A stretch of 5,625 bases of DNA. It comes from Leptospira sp. GTDB taxonomy: Bacteria > Spirochaetota > Leptospiria > Leptospirales > Leptospiraceae. The number at the start of each line of letters is the position of its first letter. Positions within the stretch are counted from its first letter, which is position 1. The stretch lies in NCBI GenBank assembly GCA_025457985.1, contig JALOTI010000148.1, forward strand, positions 1-5,625. The letters run 5' to 3'. The notes beneath the pieces are model-generated. The model saw only the letters and a program-made list of their open reading frames with translations, made no database searches and had not been told where the DNA came from. Shown here piece after piece: positions 4,568-5,625 of the stretch. A program made the translations under genes and the position numbers.

Positions 4568-5625
4568 ATGTATACGCAATTCACTGAGCAACAGCTGGAA
4601 ATTAGAGATTTAGTTCGCAATTTTGTGAAAAAAGAAATCCCACATGAAGTGGCACTCCACTGGGATGAAAAAAACCAACACCCAAAAGAACTCGTTGATA
4701 AAATGAGACAAGAATTGGGAATCAATGGCCTTGTAATCCCCGAGGAATACGGTGGATGGGGTCTGGGAGCGATTGAGCAGTGTCTTGCGATTGAAGAGCT
4801 CTCTCGTGGATGCCTTGGTATAGCGCTAGGATTTGCCTACACGGGTCTTGGGATCCTACCGATTCTAAAAGGTGCCACTCACGAACAAAAATTGAAGTGG
4901 CTCCCTCCTATCGCAGATGGAAAATTCGGCGTGTCTTTCTGTCTTTCGGAACCAGGTGCTGGTTCGGACGTTCCTGGTATGACTACTCGTGCAGAGAAAA
5001 AAGGGGACAAATGGATCATCAACGGAGCAAAACAATGGATCACTGGTGCGTCTGACGCACAGGCATTTACTGTTTTTGCTTATACAGACAAAAACCGGGG
5101 AACTCGTGGAGTATCTTGCTTCTACGTGCCACGCGATGCAAAAGGTCTGACTGTTGGTAAAAAAGAAGATAAACTCGGAATCCGAGCTTCTTCCACACAC
5201 CAAGTTATTTTTGAAGATTGTGAAGTAGGCGAAGATGCTTTAGTTGGAAAGGAAAACCTCGGTTTTGTTTATGCTCTCCAAACTTTGAATGCATCTCGAC
5301 CATTTGTTGCGGTAATGGGTGTGGGTGTTGCGCAAGCGGCTCTTGACCACGCAGCCAAATATGCAAGAGAAAGAGAACAGTTTGGAACTAAAATTGGAAC
5401 TTTCCAGGCAGTGCAACACATGTTAGCTGATATGTCCATTAAAGTGGAAACAGCAAGAGAGATCACGTATAAAGCAGCTCGACTTTCTGACGCAAACGAT
5501 CCAAACCTTCCAAAATACTCTGCAATCGCTAAAGCGTATGCTTCTGAAATCGCGGTTCAGTGTGCGACGGATGCGGTTCAAATCTTTGGTGGATACGGTT
5601 ACACAAAAGAGTATCCAGTAGAAAA
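4568..5625 (+). CDS. Acyl-CoA dehydrogenase, MCAD-like, 3' end cut by window
   Basis: The first 352 residues are present of an expected 380 or so. The cytoplasmic FAD enzyme makes the first oxidation of beta-oxidation, acyl-CoA to trans-2-enoyl-CoA, passing electrons to ETF. The N-terminal helical domain spans about 1-120 (PEEYGG at 58-63). The beta-domain carries the family signature CLSEPGAGSDVPG at 125-137 and the FAD/substrate block WIINGAKQWIT at 149-159. The C-terminal helical domain has RPFVAVMGVGVAQAALDHA at 244-262, REQFGTKIGTFQAVQH at 269-284, and the second signature beginning QIFGGYGYTKEYP at 338-350. Residues 242-244 are Ala-Ser-Arg, with no Glu at the isovaleryl-CoA dehydrogenase position. 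The catalytic Glu is thus expected in the usual YEGT segment, just beyond the edge. Chain-length preference cannot be read. The gene is divergent from the hydrolase gene. Confidence 0.93.
   Translation, partial: MYTQFTEQQLEIRDLVRNFVKKEIPHEVALHWDEKNQHPKELVDKMRQELGINGLVIPEEYGGWGLGAIEQCLAIEELSRGCLGIALGFAYTGLGILPILKGATHEQKLKWLPPIADGKFGVSFCLSEPGAGSDVPGMTTRAEKKGDKWIINGAKQWITGASDAQAFTVFAYTDKNRGTRGVSCFYVPRDAKGLTVGKKEDKLGIRASSTHQVIFEDCEVGEDALVGKENLGFVYALQTLNASRPFVAVMGVGVAQAALDHAAKYAREREQFGTKIGTFQAVQHMLADMSIKVETAREITYKAARLSDANDPNLPKYSAIAKAYASEIAVQCATDAVQIFGGYGYTKEYPVE

Noticed and set aside
4865..5203. Minus-strand open frame of 112 codons
   Set aside because: It lies wholly antisense to the acyl-CoA dehydrogenase, has no ribosome site that I can see, and its Ser/Cys/Phe-rich translation looks like a shadow.
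5269..5466. Minus-strand open frame of 65 codons
   Set aside because: It is antisense to a well-conserved part of the dehydrogenase and shows no recognisable protein features.

Overview
The window is about 38-40% GC by eye, densely packed, and reads as ordinary bacterial chromosome. The protein sequences, the lipoprotein signal (LTAC) and the set of hypothetical families look to me like a Leptospira-type spirochaete, possibly a saprophytic species. That assignment is recognition by eye and was not tested by any search. I see no mobile element, phage gene, CRISPR array or rRNA. Only one faint tRNA-like stretch appears, at the left edge.

Layout. Positions 1-168 are an edge segment with an ambiguous GC-rich start, followed by an AT-rich leader. 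From 169 to 2240 (+) there is a two-gene operon whose genes overlap by 4 nt. The first encodes a luciferase-like (LLM) flavin monooxygenase of the SsuD alkanesulfonate monooxygenase type. The second encodes a YdhF-type aldo/keto reductase. A hairpin in the 39-nt convergent gap after it probably terminates transcription from both sides. From 4448 down to 2280 (-) there is a three-gene set: an alpha/beta-hydrolase lipoprotein, a short-chain dehydrogenase/reductase (SDR) overlapping it by 22 nt, and, 76 nt further on, a small four-helix membrane protein. From 4568 to the right edge (+), divergent from this set, lies an MCAD-like acyl-CoA dehydrogenase. It is cut before its C-terminus.

How the genes may work together. 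SsuD-type enzymes cleave C-S bonds and release an aldehyde, and an aldo/keto reductase could reduce that aldehyde to an alcohol. The left operon is therefore plausibly a small oxidise-then-reduce module, but its substrate is unknown. The SsuD cysteine corresponding to Cys54 is missing, and no sulfonate transporter or flavin reductase gene is in view. In the minus-strand set, an envelope-anchored esterase-like protein is translated together with a cytoplasmic carbonyl reductase-like SDR. A shared pathway is inference from position only. The acyl-CoA dehydrogenase points to fatty-acid beta-oxidation.

The most informative non-coding feature is at 4460-4488. It is a good minus-strand promoter (TTTACA, 17 nt, TAAAAT) whose two hexamers are each covered by one arm of a perfect 8-11-8 inverted repeat. 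This looks like an operator. It also shows that the hydrolase starts at 4448 and not at the upstream GTG at 4508, with almost no 5' leader. I did not find a convincing wholly new system.
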